64,000 nt of DNA from Stictocephala bisonia (Eukaryota; Arthropoda; Insecta; Hemiptera; Membracidae), in assembly GCA_035578905.1 (NCBI GenBank), contig JAQJVL010000684.1:372001-436000 (forward strand), in the 5' to 3' direction. A model generated the notes under the pieces. It worked only from the letters and a program-made list of their open reading frames with translations, made no database searches and was not told where the DNA came from. The translations under genes and the position numbers were made by a program. Shown piece by piece: positions 11,995 through 24,009 of this stretch (positions within the stretch are counted from its first letter, which is position 1; each line of letters begins with the position of its first letter).

Positions 11995-12021
11995 TTATCA
12001 TGTTCTTCCCCTGACCCCTTC
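11995..12021. repeat. Right terminal inverted repeat of the DNA transposon
   Basis: Exact reverse complement of 10,039-10,065 over 27 bp. It is followed by ATAT, matching the bases before the left repeat. Confidence 0.93.
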
Positions 12022-12029
12022 ATATGTAT

Positions 12030-14570
12030 TCAACATTTTATTTTGTACAGTTATATTTATACTACACTCTCATAACTTTAGCTTTTACTAAAATTCATTT
12101 AAAAATGTATATTCATTGCAACTAACGTTGATGTGTATAGTGACCATTTACTGTATGTACATTAAATTAAATAATTATAACTTTTTAAGTACCTACAAAT
12201 AATGTACATAAACATCTTTTCTATAAGTTGTAATGCAGGTTTTTACAATGAAATGTAATAGATCAATGCCAAATAAATTATTCCGAAGTCTTTACAACGA
12301 TTGTTCAAACACTTTATTTTATAGATTTTTTTCATAAATGCTCAACATATTTTGACAAATATTATTTAAAACATAAATTAAACATTTATTTTACAATCGG
12401 CACTGAGTATAGGGATGATATGTACCTGCGAATGCTGGAATTTGCTAAACTTAGAATCTGTATTCTGCAGTCCGAAGCGTTAGCCACAGAACTACAACAA
12501 TGGCAACCAGGGCAAGCAGTAATTAGGCACACCACCAAGCATTACTAGCGCTCCAAGTGGTTATCAAGCTAAACCACATATGTTTAAAGTATCTCCGTTT
12601 TCATATAAATGTTATTTATTTATTATTTCATTGGAATAGGCCTAAAACTATTTAAAGGTATTTATATGACAGTTTTGGATTTTACATTTACAAAACTTGT
12701 TCATCAAAAAAGTTAAGCGTGCTCTCATTAAGGTTCTTAGAACTTTTTATGAAGTTAGTAACGAAAACATTTTTCTATTCAACTTAAATCTACAGATCCG
12801 TCGTTTTACAATTATTTAAGTATTTACTCTACTAGCTTCCTGTTGCAGTAAAAAATCTATTTCAATTTTCGCTTCAGTATTTCAGCTTGTTTCAATATAC
12901 ATTACAATAATAAACATAATTAATTCTAATGTAAGTGTTATTAATTAATCTAAAATGAAACAAAATGACCTAGGCTCTATCTCAATGACTTTAAAAGATC
13001 TTAAGATTTTCCAATTACTACGGGATTTTAATAATAATAATAAATGTATTTATTGTTTTTTACGGGTATAGTTTATTTTCACAGGCAAAATTATTAATCA
13101 CAATAAAAAGGCACATTTTATGAAAAAAAAGAAAAAATTAAATACTAAAGAAACATAATTATAACTTAAGCACCTAAATAAATTACTCCAAATTATATAA
13201 TACATTTTTGGTAATAATACAATAATATATAATACAGTTTAAATACAACCAGATACAGGCAAAATTATTAAACATAAGATTAATTTGTATTTAAACAGAT
13301 ATATTCAAAAACCAAAACAAACAAAAGAAAACATACATAATGAAACCTGTGAAAAACAACTGCAACCCCAACAGACCAAGGGCCCAATTATGGGGGCCGC
13401 ATAAAAAAAATGTAATGATTAAAACCTCCATGCCTGTACAAAAAATAACAATGCTTAATTTTTAAAATTAAAGGATTAGAAACACTACTCTTCCAAACAA
13501 TGCTTATTTTAATACATAAAAAAAAAACAATCCGAGAAATAAATTTAAATAAATTTAGGTTGAAAAATCTAATTTAATACTAAATGTAACAGCTGTTTAC
13601 AATGTTAATGCTAGTGTAAACATTGCGTATTTTTAACGTGGACTTAAAATATTCTTTTTCTTTATAGTAAAAAAATATCGTACACAACCTTTGTAAATAT
13701 TTCGTTATCTAAATCTAATCCTGATGTTAGTGTAATCACGAGACGAGGCTGAGTGCTAATATTAATAATATATATTTATTCCTCCCAAAGTTGTACAATA
13801 ATTAGAGTATATTTGTTAGGAATTTCGAGCCATCAGTTCAAATAGGTGATGTCTAGTGTAGACTTGCTTTGCAAGAACAATGTTCTTATCAGTCCGATGA
13901 TTATCACTTGACTCTTGTCGGTCACTGCAATATGTGTTTGTCCATGCACTGTCTTCGTTGCGTGAACAATTTACTACTACTAAATTCTACACAATCACAA
14001 TATGCATATGAAATACTTAACACTAATCTAGGGACTACCTCCTCGTGTTTCTTTAACAAAAGGAATTATTTATTTTATATTAAGACATCAAACATATAAT
14101 CAATATCATTCTTAGTAAAAAGCCATTGTTTGATTCTAGATATAAAATATGTAATCTTTCACATTTTTTAAAGTTCTTGTAGAATTTTGTTAAATAGTTT
14201 AAGTCCTAACTATATAAAACCTATCTTAAGAGTGCAGCGAGTAACAGGGTTGTTAAGTGAAGCGTGCAGGCGTGTCCAACAGTAATAGTTTGACATAATT
14301 AATTAGATAGTATTTTTAATGAGCTTCAAAAAATGTTGGAGACAATAGTGTGAGTATACTATGCGTTACGTAGGACCTTTCATTGCTACTCCCTCATAGA
14401 AGACGTATGGGCTCGTTTATTAAGTGGAACTTCATAAATCTAACCACACTGCCTTGATATAGAGCTTGTCTTGCATATTTTATTTAAAGGTCTTCGCAAC
14501 TTTATTACTGTACTTGACTTACTTTACTGTGGGGTAAATGTATTGTTATTAATGTAAACTCTATGTCAGT
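12030..14570. other. AT-rich DNA, mostly featureless
   Basis: No convincing gene. A SINE-head-like stretch at 12,410-12,510 is listed separately. From 13,021 to 13,560 there is a run with (aat)n, A-rich tracts and a small GC patch (gggggccgcat) that may be an untranslated-region remnant of a minus-strand retroelement; I cannot confirm it. Confidence 0.5.
12410..12510 (-). repeat. Decayed tRNA-derived SINE head
   Basis: On the minus strand, ttctgtggctaacgcttcgg followed by actgcag matches the A-box and anticodon-arm region of the SINE at 52.54 kb, which reads ttcagtggctaaggcttcgg then actgcgg. The B-box region is degenerate (gtttagcaaattcc). It is therefore a second, older copy of that family in the opposite orientation. 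Confidence 0.6.
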
Positions 14571-14574
14571 AGTA

Positions 14575-14870
14575 GTATCACAGTGACATAACCAAGCCAC
14601 CCGAGGACAAAGCGTTGTGGAGGTTGTAGGTGACAGGTTCACACTCTTAATAGCTGCATAGCGTCCATTAAATGGTTTCCATTAATGTGTACACTACTAG
14701 AGAGGTCTGGGGTGTCCATGTTCGGTATTAGTCAGGGTCCGTATGTTATGTAAGGAAGATAACTTAGTGTTAATCAAACCAATACTGCGTTGTTTGGATA
14801 CCACGTAAAGCTTAGTTTACAGTATAATATCCGTATCCACCCACTTCACCGGTCGTAATATTGAGTTTGA
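14575..14870 (+). repeat. Dispersed SINE-like repeat, family of 58.4 kb, copy 1
   Basis: Shares ordered blocks with 32.4, 38.05 and 58.38 kb: a gaggacaaagcg block near the start, actactagagaggtctgg followed by tgtccat in the middle, and aaaccaatactgcgttgttt then ccacgtaaagctta near the end. All copies are in the same orientation. No open frame is conserved. Confidence 0.75.
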
Positions 14871-15460
14871 TTACTAATATACAATTTAGAACAGCTGGTG
14901 TTATTTATAATTTACTATTATTTTAATTTTTAAAAGTTAAAGCTACCACATTTTATTTAATTCGTTTTTATTTATCAGCTGTTAATCAAATAAATCGATC
15001 AATTAATATTGCTCCTTAAGAATAACATGGAAATTTTGGAGGCCAGTGGGGGGGAGTCGTCAGGTTGGAGGGGAGATCCTTTCTTAGTGAGCCTCTAGGG
15101 GCCAAGATAAACCTATGTACAAAATGTCAAGTAAGTTGAACGTATAGTTTAGGAGAAATAGTGATTAGTGGTAAATGGTGGTTGTATGTATTTATTTATT
15201 AGTTGGCTATATAACTCTTTTATAACTACAAAAACTCATTTGGGAACCAATTAAAATTACTATTTAGGTATTTAAGATAGTTTAAAAGTATTGACATCTT
15301 GTAAGCTCTATGATGTTTAGTCCCAAATAATTCCTCTGAGGGAAATATAAAATTCCCTCACACCTTAGATAGAGATTTCAAGATTGAGATGGTTACTGCA
15401 TTGACTGACTTGTGTTACACTATAAATAGTTTTACACAAGTCAGAAAGTTATTTCCACTC
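14870..15460. other. Intervening DNA before the 37-bp array
   Basis: AT-rich apart from a short G-rich patch at 15,040-15,105. No coding or RNA feature is recognised. Confidence 0.5.
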
Positions 15461-15465
15461 GCCCT

Positions 15466-16036
15466 CACACGTACAGTGGTATTCACCCACCCGCCTCACT
15501 ATCACACGTACAGTGGTATTCACCCACCCGCCCCACTATCACACGTACAGTGGTATTCACCCACCCGCCTCACTATCACACGTACAGTGGTATTCACCCA
15601 CCCGCCCCACTATCACACGTACAGTGGTATTCACCCACCCACCCCACTATCACACGTACAGTAGTATTCACCCACCCGCCCCACTATCACACGTACAGTG
15701 GTATTCACCCGCCCGCCCCACTATCACACGTACAGTAGTATTCACCCACCCGCCCCACTATCACACGTACAGTGGTATTCACCCACCCGCCCCACTATCA
15801 CACGTACAGTAGTATTCACCCACCCGCCCCACTATCACACGTACAGTAGTATTCACCCACCCACCCCACTATCACACGTACAGTGGTATTCACCCACCCG
15901 CCCCACTATCACACGTACAGTAGTATTCACCCGCCCGCCCCACTATTACAGGTAAAGTCGTATTCACCCACACGCCCACGCTTACACGTACAATGGTATT
16001 GACCCACCCACTCATCCTTACACGTACAGTTGTATT
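15466..16036. repeat. 37-bp minisatellite, about 15 copies
   Basis: The unit starts cacacgtacagtggtattca and continues through cccacccgcc to ccactat, 37 bp in all. Copies differ mainly at gtggt/gtagt and at c/t or g/a positions in the C-rich part. The last two to three copies (from about 15,946) are diverged. Because 37 is not a multiple of three and the unit has no stops, long frames of His/Pro/Thr-rich sequence open on the plus strand. These are artefacts of the repeat, not genes. Confidence 0.97.
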
Positions 16037-16356
16037 CAAATAAGTCGTATTCAGAACTATCAAATATGTATTGTTGTTCTTTATATTACAAATATATCTA
16101 GAAACCCCAACATATTTTAAATATAAATATAACACCTATGACGATCATTTCTAGATATTTTATTTAGTATACATTTAACTTGGCTTAGTAAATAGACTAC
16201 AAATTATAAGTTTATATATTATTTTTACATAAATACCACATACATAAACTTTGTGATATATTAAATGATGTAATGCTAATCTGTTTCTTGTATTGGAGTG
16301 TTGTAATTTTAAGGGACGAAAAATATTATGAACGTAAATACACGTGGTACTTACTA

Positions 16357-16393
16357 ACACACCCACCCTAACGTACACGTACAACTGTATTTA
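16357..16393. repeat. Solitary diverged copy of the 37-bp unit
   Basis: The sequence acacacccaccctaacgtac then acgtacaactgtattta matches the 37-bp unit with substitutions. It lies about 320 bp beyond the array end. Confidence 0.6.
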
Positions 16394-16399
16394 GATTTT

Positions 16400-17030
16400 T
16401 AAACATCTTTTAACGAAATTTTGATTAATATATTCGGTGACGAACACAATGATTTGGCAGTTACCTTTATTAACTGAGATATTCGTTAAAATAAGTATCA
16501 AATCTTTTTATTTTTTTTTTGATACACTTCTATATAATTTTACTCTTAGTGAAGAAAATCAACTATAAGAGTTTAGTGAGAATTGTCACTTCAATAGCAA
16601 ACTGTCAGTTGCAATATATTGGTAAGTTCTCTACAAGAACGACTTATAACTGTTGCAGTACTCAGCTGAAGTCTTTTACGTAAAGCTATAGGTAATGTTC
16701 CCATTTGAACTTATATAATTTTAGCCAATACATGACCTTAAATCAGAAGATCTATCATTTACCGAGCCTTACCTAAACATTTAGTAAAAAATGATTTTAC
16801 TTATTTGTAATCTCATTGGATACAATAATATCTCTAACCATAAATCTTAAATGTATTATAATAGTACAATAAATCATTAAGAACACAAACTAATTTACCT
16901 ACATATGTAACGCATATAAATTATAAACTTATTGTATTTTTTTTTTAAGAAAACATAAATTATGAAAATTTCGTCACACATAAACACTATTTCCATGGGA
17001 TACTACAACATTTTTGTAAATATATTATAT
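16400..17030. other. AT-rich DNA without recognisable features
   Basis: AT-rich, no open frame of note and no repeat recognised beyond simple T tracts. Confidence 0.6.
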
Positions 17031-17745
17031 ACTAGGGGATACCCCTGCACGCTTCGCGAGCCAACCCCAACTCTCGTTGCACTCGATACCCCTCGGCCTG
17101 GGCATGTGTCTTTTGATTAAAAAAAATTAAATATTACATTAACCGTGTAACATCAAATTGAAATATTACATTTATTTACAGTATCTCACTCACACTACTT
17201 GTGTTGCTACCTATTTATTAGTATTAAGAAAGCCCTTTGGTTTTCTTTAACAGCTGAAGATTAAATTCTTAATGCATCAATAGTATAATGTCAAACATAC
17301 AAACTGAACATGATAATTTATTTTTTTTTAATCTGTTATTAATTTATTACAATCAATCCAATGTTTTCCATGTGGAACAATATTTTAGGGGTGGTTTCTA
17401 CCCTTTAGGCGTATTTTATCGAGATGAAAATAATTTAGTTGTCCTATTTAAGACCTAAAGAAAAAATCTACAAAATATCACTTCTCTACCTACATGGAAA
17501 GTTGGAGAATTAGTATATTTGTACAGCTGTTATTTATTTACTAAAACTAACCCATTGCTATTCTTATGGAAAAAAAATTTTTTTTTGGGTTTGTTTGTTC
17601 TCCTTCGTAATTTCGAAAAATCCTTTCTTAGTGGATCCTTTCGATACTAAAGCTAACTAATTTTAAAACGTCTTCTAAATACGTTGGTGGTTTTTGAGAT
17701 CTCGTGACGAGTGAGTTAGTGAGTCAGTCAGTGGTATTTAGACTA
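17031..17745 (+). repeat. Dispersed retroelement-like repeat
   Basis: Starts near actaggggatacccctgcac gcttcgcgag, a phrase typical of widely dispersed arthropod elements. It shares blocks with 63,745-64,000: agtatctcactcacactact near 17,180, cagctgaagattaaa near 17,252, gtcaaacatacaaa near 17,290, and ccaatgtt near 17,359. It ends near a gagttagtgagtcagtcagt stretch at about 17,711, also typical of such tails. There is no open frame, and the class is not resolved. Confidence 0.6.
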
Positions 17746-17749
17746 TATA

Positions 17750-18285
17750 ATTGTCGCATCTACTGATTAAGAAGTTAACATAAGACATAGGTTTAAATGT
17801 ATAAATATTTAGCTTGGCATAAACACCTTAAGTTTAATTCACCTATAACGTCTAGATCATTCTCTAGATACCTTGTACCTATGATCTATTTTTTATTAAT
17901 AGCACAATGTCATGTTTTATAAGTTGAAATATTTCTATTTTAGACTATTAAACAAGAATCCAAAGTCCTGGTCCTTGAAGAGAATTACCCAAAATATTAA
18001 CTGTAAAATAATAAAAACTGTTGAAATTTATTTTATTTATTTATATTAACGTTCTTATATTCTATCAAGACAGGATAAGGGAAAGCACCTCTCCCTAACT
18101 CCTAAGATAACGACCAATGATTTTTACAAGATTTTTAAAGTACATCATTGATAAATTGAATACTCCTCTACATTTCAGAAAGTTTACAAAAACCATGAGT
18201 TTGAATGTAAAGATGTACAGTTTTAAACTGTAAAGATAAGTCGAAAGTCAGTCCTAGATAAGAGAATAGCTCGAAATTAACGGCA
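17750..18285. other. AT-rich DNA without recognisable features
   Basis: No gene or repeat relationship seen. Confidence 0.5.
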
Positions 18286-18304
18286 AGTGAATAAAACATT
18301 AAAG

Positions 18305-18480
18305 TATGTCTTAATTCGCCAGGTGAGGTTAAAGTTAAGAAGTCCTCTCTGTAAATTAACCTGGGGACTAACCAAAGATGACATCCGAACCCCCACTAGT
18401 GATCATAAAGTTAAGCGTGCAAGTACAGGATATCTCATCACACACCCAACCAAGGAACAGCCACGCTCACCGTTGTTTTA
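18305..18480 (-). repeat. Dispersed SINE-like repeat, family of 27.2 kb
   Basis: The segment with taacctggggactaaccaa and gatgacatccgaac corresponds to cctaacctggggaccaacga and ggtgacttccgaac at about 27,351-27,400. The aaggaacagccacg block near 18,450 recurs at about 1,400. Strand follows the 27.2-kb copy. Confidence 0.6.
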
Positions 18481-18554
18481 CGATAACATTAGACCCCTCT
18501 ATTCTTGGGCACATAACGGTCATATCGGAGGAGAATTTTAAGGGTTAAACATCC

Positions 18555-18765
18555 ATTCCATGTCATAAATAAAGAAATAAGGAAAAGTACACAAACAAAG
18601 CGTAGTATTTTAGACGTACAGTAAAAATCGAAAATCAGATGTGGTCCGTTCTTGAAGAATGGAGGAAAATAAACTCCAATTAGATTTCGGAATTGGAAAG
18701 AAACAAACAGGACGGCCGAGGAAAACTTGGATGACAAATAGAGAAGAAGCAATGTAAAAAAATAT
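18555..18765 (+). pseudogene. Possible non-LTR ORF2 C-terminal scrap
   Basis: One frame at 18,690-18,760 reads GKKQTGRPRKTWMTNREEAM and then stops. GRPR.TW is a recurrent C-terminal motif of arthropod non-LTR ORF2 proteins. Only this short match supports the call. It could be chance. Confidence 0.4.
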
Positions 18766-18769
18766 ATCC

Positions 18770-19122
18770 ACGTAAATTACTAGCGGTATTATATAATTAC
18801 TTAATAGAGCATGGCATATTACATGTAAAAAACTTATATATAGAAAGACACGTTTCAAGTCAAGTATGAAATAATAGATTTAAATAAACAAAATAAGTTT
18901 ATTATTATTGTATATTTTTAATATTGTTATTTGAGTCTTTATATAAAAGAGATATCACTTTCAACTAATTTTATAAGTACGCTTAATTATTATTATATTT
19001 TCAGACCATAATTAAACCACCACTAAACCTTAAAATAAAATATATTTATATCGTATATATTAGCTGTAGTAATAATGTTCTTTGAAATGACAAATAAATA
19101 CTAGTTACAGCTGTACGGCTTT
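18770..19122. other. AT-rich DNA bordering the 142-bp satellite
   Basis: No feature recognised. The junction with the satellite is abrupt at about 19,120. Confidence 0.5.
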
Positions 19123-22100
19123 GAAGTTTGACAGTGACATGTGGAACTCACTTAAACAGTATTACTGTGACAAATCTCTCACCAAGTGTTTGTATTTAGT
19201 CTTGCCTTACATGTCTCAGTTTATCTCCAGTGGATCTAAAATGTCAGTTCCGCATTAAAGCTATGAAGTTTGACAGTGACATGTGGAAGTCACTTAAACA
19301 GTATTACTGTGACAAATCTCTCACCAAGTGTTTGTATTTAGTCTTGCCTTACATGTCTCAGTTTATCTCCAGGGGATCTAAAATATCAGTTCCGCATTAA
19401 AACTTTGAAGTTTGACAGTGACATGTGGAACTCACTTAAACAGTATTACTGTGACAAATCTCTCACCAAGTGTTTGTATTTAGTCTTGCCTTACATGTCT
19501 CAGTTTATCTCCAGTGGATCTAAAATGTCAGTTCCGCATTAAAGCTATGAAGTTTGACAGTGACATGTGGAAGTCACTTAAACAGTATTACTGTGACAAA
19601 TCTCTCACCAAGTGTTTGTATTTAGTCTTGCCTTACATGTCTCAGTTTATCTCCAGTGGATCTAAAATGTCAGTTCCGCATTAAAGCTATGAAGTTTGAC
19701 AGTGACATGTGGAACTCACTTAAACAGTATTACTGTGACAAATCTCTCACCAAGTGTTTGTATTTAGTCTTGCCTTACATTTCTCAGTTTATCTCCAGTG
19801 GATCTAAAATATCAGTTCCGCATTAAAGCTATGAAGTTTGACAGTGACATGTGGAACTCACTTAAACAGTATTACTGTGACAAATCTCTCACCAAGTGTT
19901 TGTATTTAGTCTTGCCTTACATGTCTCAGTTTATCTCCAGTGGATCTAAAATATTAGTTCCGCATTAAAGCTATGAAGTTTGACAGTGACATGTGGAAGT
20001 CACTTAAACAGTATTACTGTGACAAATCTCTCACCAAGTGTTTGTATTTAGTCTTGCCTTACATGTCTCAGTTTATCTCCAGGGGATCTAAAATATCAGT
20101 TCCGCATTAAAACTTTGAAGTTTGACAGTGACATGTGGAACTCACTTAAACAGTATTACTGTGACAAATCTTTCACCAAGTGTTTGTATTTAGTCTTGCC
20201 TTACATGTCTCAGTTTATCTCCAGGGGATCTAAAATATCAGTTCCGCATTAAAGCTTTGAAGTTTGACAGTGACATGTGGAACTCACTTAAACAGTATTA
20301 CTGTGACAAATCTCTCACCAAGTGTTTGTATTTAGTCTTGCCTTACATGTCTCAGTTTATCTCCAGGGGATCTAAAATATCAGTTCCGCATTAAAACTTT
20401 GAAGTTTGACAGTGACATGTGGAACTCACTTAAACAGTATTACTGTGACAAATCTTTCACCAAGTGTTTGTATTTAGTCTTGCCTTACATGTCTCAGTTT
20501 ATCTCCAGGGGATCTAAAATATCAGTTCCGCATTAAAACTTTGAAGTTTGACAGTGACATGTGGAACTCACTTAAACAGTATTACTGTGACAAATCTCTC
20601 ACCAAGTGTTTGTATTTAGTCTTGCCTTACATGTCTCAGTTTATCTCCAGGGGATCTAAAATATCAGTTCCGCATTAAAACTTTGAAGTTTGACAGTGAC
20701 ATGTGGAACTCACTTAAACAGTATTACTGTGACAAATCTCTCACCAAGTGTTTGTATTTAGTCTTGCCTTACATGTCTCAGTTTATCTCCAGGGGATCTA
20801 AAATATCAGTTCCGCATTAAAACTTTGAAGTTTGACAGTGACATGTGGAACTCACTTAAACAGTATTACTGTGACAAATCTCTCACCAAGTGTTTGTATT
20901 TAGTCTTGCCTTACATGTCTCAGTTTATCTCCAGGGGATTTAAAATATCAGTTCCGCATTAAAACTTTGAAGTTTGACAGTGACATGTGGAACTCACTTA
21001 AACAGTATTACTGTGACAAATCTTTCACCAAGTGTTTGTATTTAGTCTTGCCTTACATGTCTCAGTTTATCTCCAGTGGATCTAAAATGTCAGTTCCGCA
21101 TTAAAGCTATGAAGTTTGACAGTGACATGTGGAACTCACTTAAACAGTATTACTGTGACAAATCTCTCACCAAGTGTTTGTATTTAGTCTTGCCTTACAT
21201 GTCTCAGTTTATCTCCAGTGGATCTAAAATATCAGTTCCGCATTAAAACTTTGAAGTTTGACAGTGATATGTGGAACTCACTTAAACAGTATTACTGTGA
21301 CAAATCTCTCACCAAGTGTTTGTATTTAGTCTTGCCTTACATGTCTCAGTTTATCTCCAGGGGATCTAAAATATTAGTTCCGCATTAAAGCTATGAAGTT
21401 TGACAGTGATATGTGGAAGTCACTTAGACAGTATTACTGTGACAAATCTCTCACCAAGTGTTTTTATTTAGTCTTGCCTTACATGTCTCAGTTTATCTCC
21501 AGTGGATCTAAAATATCAGTTCCGCATTAAAACTTTGAAGTTTGACAGTGACATGTGGAAGTCACTTAAACAGTATTACTGTGACAAATCTCTCACCAAG
21601 TGTTTTTATTTAGTCTTGCCTTACATGTCTCAGTTTATCTCCAGTGGATCTAAAATATCAGTTCCGCATTAAAACTTTGAAGTTTGACAGTGACATGTGG
21701 AAGTCACTTAAACAGTATTACTGTGACAAATCTCTCACCAAGTGTTTGTATTTAGTCTTGCCTTACGGATCTCAGTTTATCTCCAGTGGATCTTAAATAC
21801 CAGTTCCTGCAGTAGAGCTGTGAAGTTTGACAGTGACATGTGGAAGTCACTTAAACAGTATTACTGTGACAAATCTTTCACCAAGTGTTTTTATTTAGTC
21901 ATGCCTTACAGGTCTCAGTTTATCTCCAGTGGATCTAAAATATCAGTTCCGCATTAAAGCTTTGAAGTTTGACAGTGATATGTGGAACTCACTTAAACAG
22001 TATTACTGTGACAAATCTCTCACTAAGTGTTTGTATTTAGTCTTGCCTTACATTTCTCAGTTTATCTCCAGTGGATCTAAAATATCAGTTCCGCATTAAA

Positions 22101-22925
22101 GCTTTGAAGTTTGACAGTGACATTTGGAAGTCACTGAGACAGTAATACTGTAACAAATATCTAACCAAGTGTTTATATTTTTTAGCCTTGCCCTACAGGT
22201 CTCAGTTTATCTCAAGTGGATCTTAAATACTAGTTCTTGCAGTAGAGCTGTGAAGTTTGGCAGTGTCATGTGGAAGTCACTTAGAGAGTATTACTGTGAA
22301 AAATCTCTCACCAAATGTTTGTATTTAGTCCAGCCTTATTGGTCACAGTTTAACTCTAGTGAATGTTAAATATCAGTTTCTGCAGTAGAGCTATGAAGTT
22401 TGACAGTGACATGTGGAAGTCAATTAGACAGTATTACTGTGACAAATCTCTCACCAAGTGTTTGTATTTAGTCTTGCTTTACGGATCTCAGTTTATCTCC
22501 AGTGGATCTTAAGTACCAGTTCCTGCAGTAGAGCTTTGAAGTTTGACAGTGACATGTAGAAGTCATTTAAACTGTATTAATGGGACAAATCTCTCACCAA
22601 ATGTTTGTATTTAGTCTTGCTTTACGGATCTCAGTTTATCTCTAGTGGATCTTAAGTACCAGTTCCTGCAGTAGAGCTTTGAAGTTTGACAGTGACATGT
22701 AGAAGTCAATTAAACTGTATTAATGGGACAAATCTCTTACCAAATGTTTGTATTTAGTCTTGCCTTACGGATCTCAGTTTATCTCTAGTGGATCTTAAAT
22801 ACCAGTTCCTGCAGTAGAGCTGTGAAGTTTGACAGTGACATATGGAACTCACTTAAACTGTATTACTGGGACAAATCTCTCATCAAGTGATTGTAGTTAG
22901 TCTTGCCTTACGGATCTCAGTTTAA
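19123..22925. repeat. 142-bp satellite array, 27 copies
   Basis: The motif gaagtttgacagtgacatgt starts at 19,123 and recurs every 142 bp through 21,679. The spacing then becomes 142-146 bp through 22,824, giving 27 units. Units up to about 21,680 are near-identical, with a few alternative bases (aactca/aagtca, agtgga/agggga, tctctc/tctttc, gctatg/actttg). The last six or so units are clearly diverged, with an extra gcagtagagc segment in place of the gcattaaa end. Each unit of the main type holds a 45-codon frame (138 of 142 bp) ending in CAT TAA, but each is in a different frame from the next and most differences between units change the amino acid. The left boundary is sharp; the right boundary fades out. 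Confidence 0.98.
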
Positions 22926-22929
22926 CTAC

Positions 22930-23584
22930 AGAGGACGAATGACATAGTTAATTATATTAGGATGGCAGCTTGCAGTAGAGATTTGTTTAAGAACTTTGTT
23001 GGAGCTCTATGGATTCTCCACAGACGAGTATAAGTACATGAAACCCTCGTTTTTATCAGAACCATTTATCGTGAATTTGTGTATGACCACTATAAACATA
23101 TTTAGTAAGTCATTATATTGGAATGAGTAGCATAACGTTCACAGCTCTCATTTGGAATTTAGTTAAACTTTTATGTTCCTAGATTCTAACATTTTTTGAC
23201 TTATTAAAACTCATATACGAATAAAATTACAAATAAGTAATGGTAATTAGTGATCATGTATCTTATGGATGAGGTGAATGTGCAGAATGTTGACGCTATG
23301 GAAAATGGAAAGATAAATTACTCGCAATCTTGACAGGATCTCAGCTGGGTGAGTTATAGCATGACGTCACGCGTCAAGGTCACACTAGAAAGTCACAGCA
23401 GATAAAGTTTTGTACAGTCATCCCTTATTTATTAATAGATAAATATAATATATAACTGTTATAAAAATTGTGATGGTAAAATTATATAAATGATTTATTT
23501 TTCCAATCAATAATGACTATAACATAAATACATTTTGTTGGTTTGGAAAATAACTGGCAAATTTGTCCATTAATATGGCCAGTT

Positions 23585-23590
<6 letters not shown>
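22930..23590. other. DNA right of the satellite, no feature
   Basis: Mixed composition at 23,270-23,420, otherwise AT-rich. No open frame or repeat recognised. Confidence 0.5.

Positions 23591-23629
<39 letters not shown>
23590..23629. repeat. (AT)n microsatellite
   Basis: Uninterrupted alternating A and T for about 40 bp, preceded by a T run. Confidence 0.97.
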
Positions 23630-23631
<2 letters not shown>

Positions 23632-24009
23632 AAAAAGTAAAAACTTTTTAAATAATCCCGTTTTGGAGAAGGATTCAAAATTAAGTAAATAAAAAGAAAA
23701 AATAGCACGGTACCTTTTTTATCAAAAATCCAGACTAACATTAAATGCTTCACAAAATATATACCAACTTAATGACTAGACCTAAAAATAAAATCACAGC
23801 TTAAATCGTGCCCAAAATATAAAGCATATCCAAAGAAATAAATCAATATTTAAATTACGTTAACAACAAGAAAAATAAACCACTAAAAACTTAATAATAA
23901 TTAACAAACAAACAATAACAATTTTAAAATAAACAATTAGTTCAAAAAAATATGTACTATTAATCTTTGTGCCGTGTCAAAATATTAGAGTTTTCAGTTT
24001 TTGCCTTTT

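Larger units (their letters stand above)
10039..12021 (-). mobile_element. DNA transposon with 27-bp TIRs, internally deleted
   Basis: The ends are perfect 27-bp inverted repeats, 10,039-10,065 and 11,995-12,021, with outer ends reading gaaggggtcaggggaag. ATAT flanks both sides (10,035-10,038 and 12,022-12,025), which fits a 4-bp target-site duplication, although ATAT is its own reverse complement and could also be read as TIR. Inside lie related subterminal repeats of the form ttatcaNgttattcccctg at 10,291, 11,818 and, more diverged, 11,849. A frameshifted transposase remnant occupies the minus strand. The coding part stops shortly before the left end, so the 3' half of the gene appears deleted and the copy is non-autonomous. 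A 4-bp duplication is a feature of Sola-type elements, but I do not assert that family. Confidence 0.9.

Noticed and set aside
15389..15955. Several long overlapping plus-strand frames rich in His, Pro and Thr
   Set aside because: They arise because the 37-bp repeat lacks stops in all frames; the same peptide phrases recur in rotated frames. No unique coding sequence is attached.
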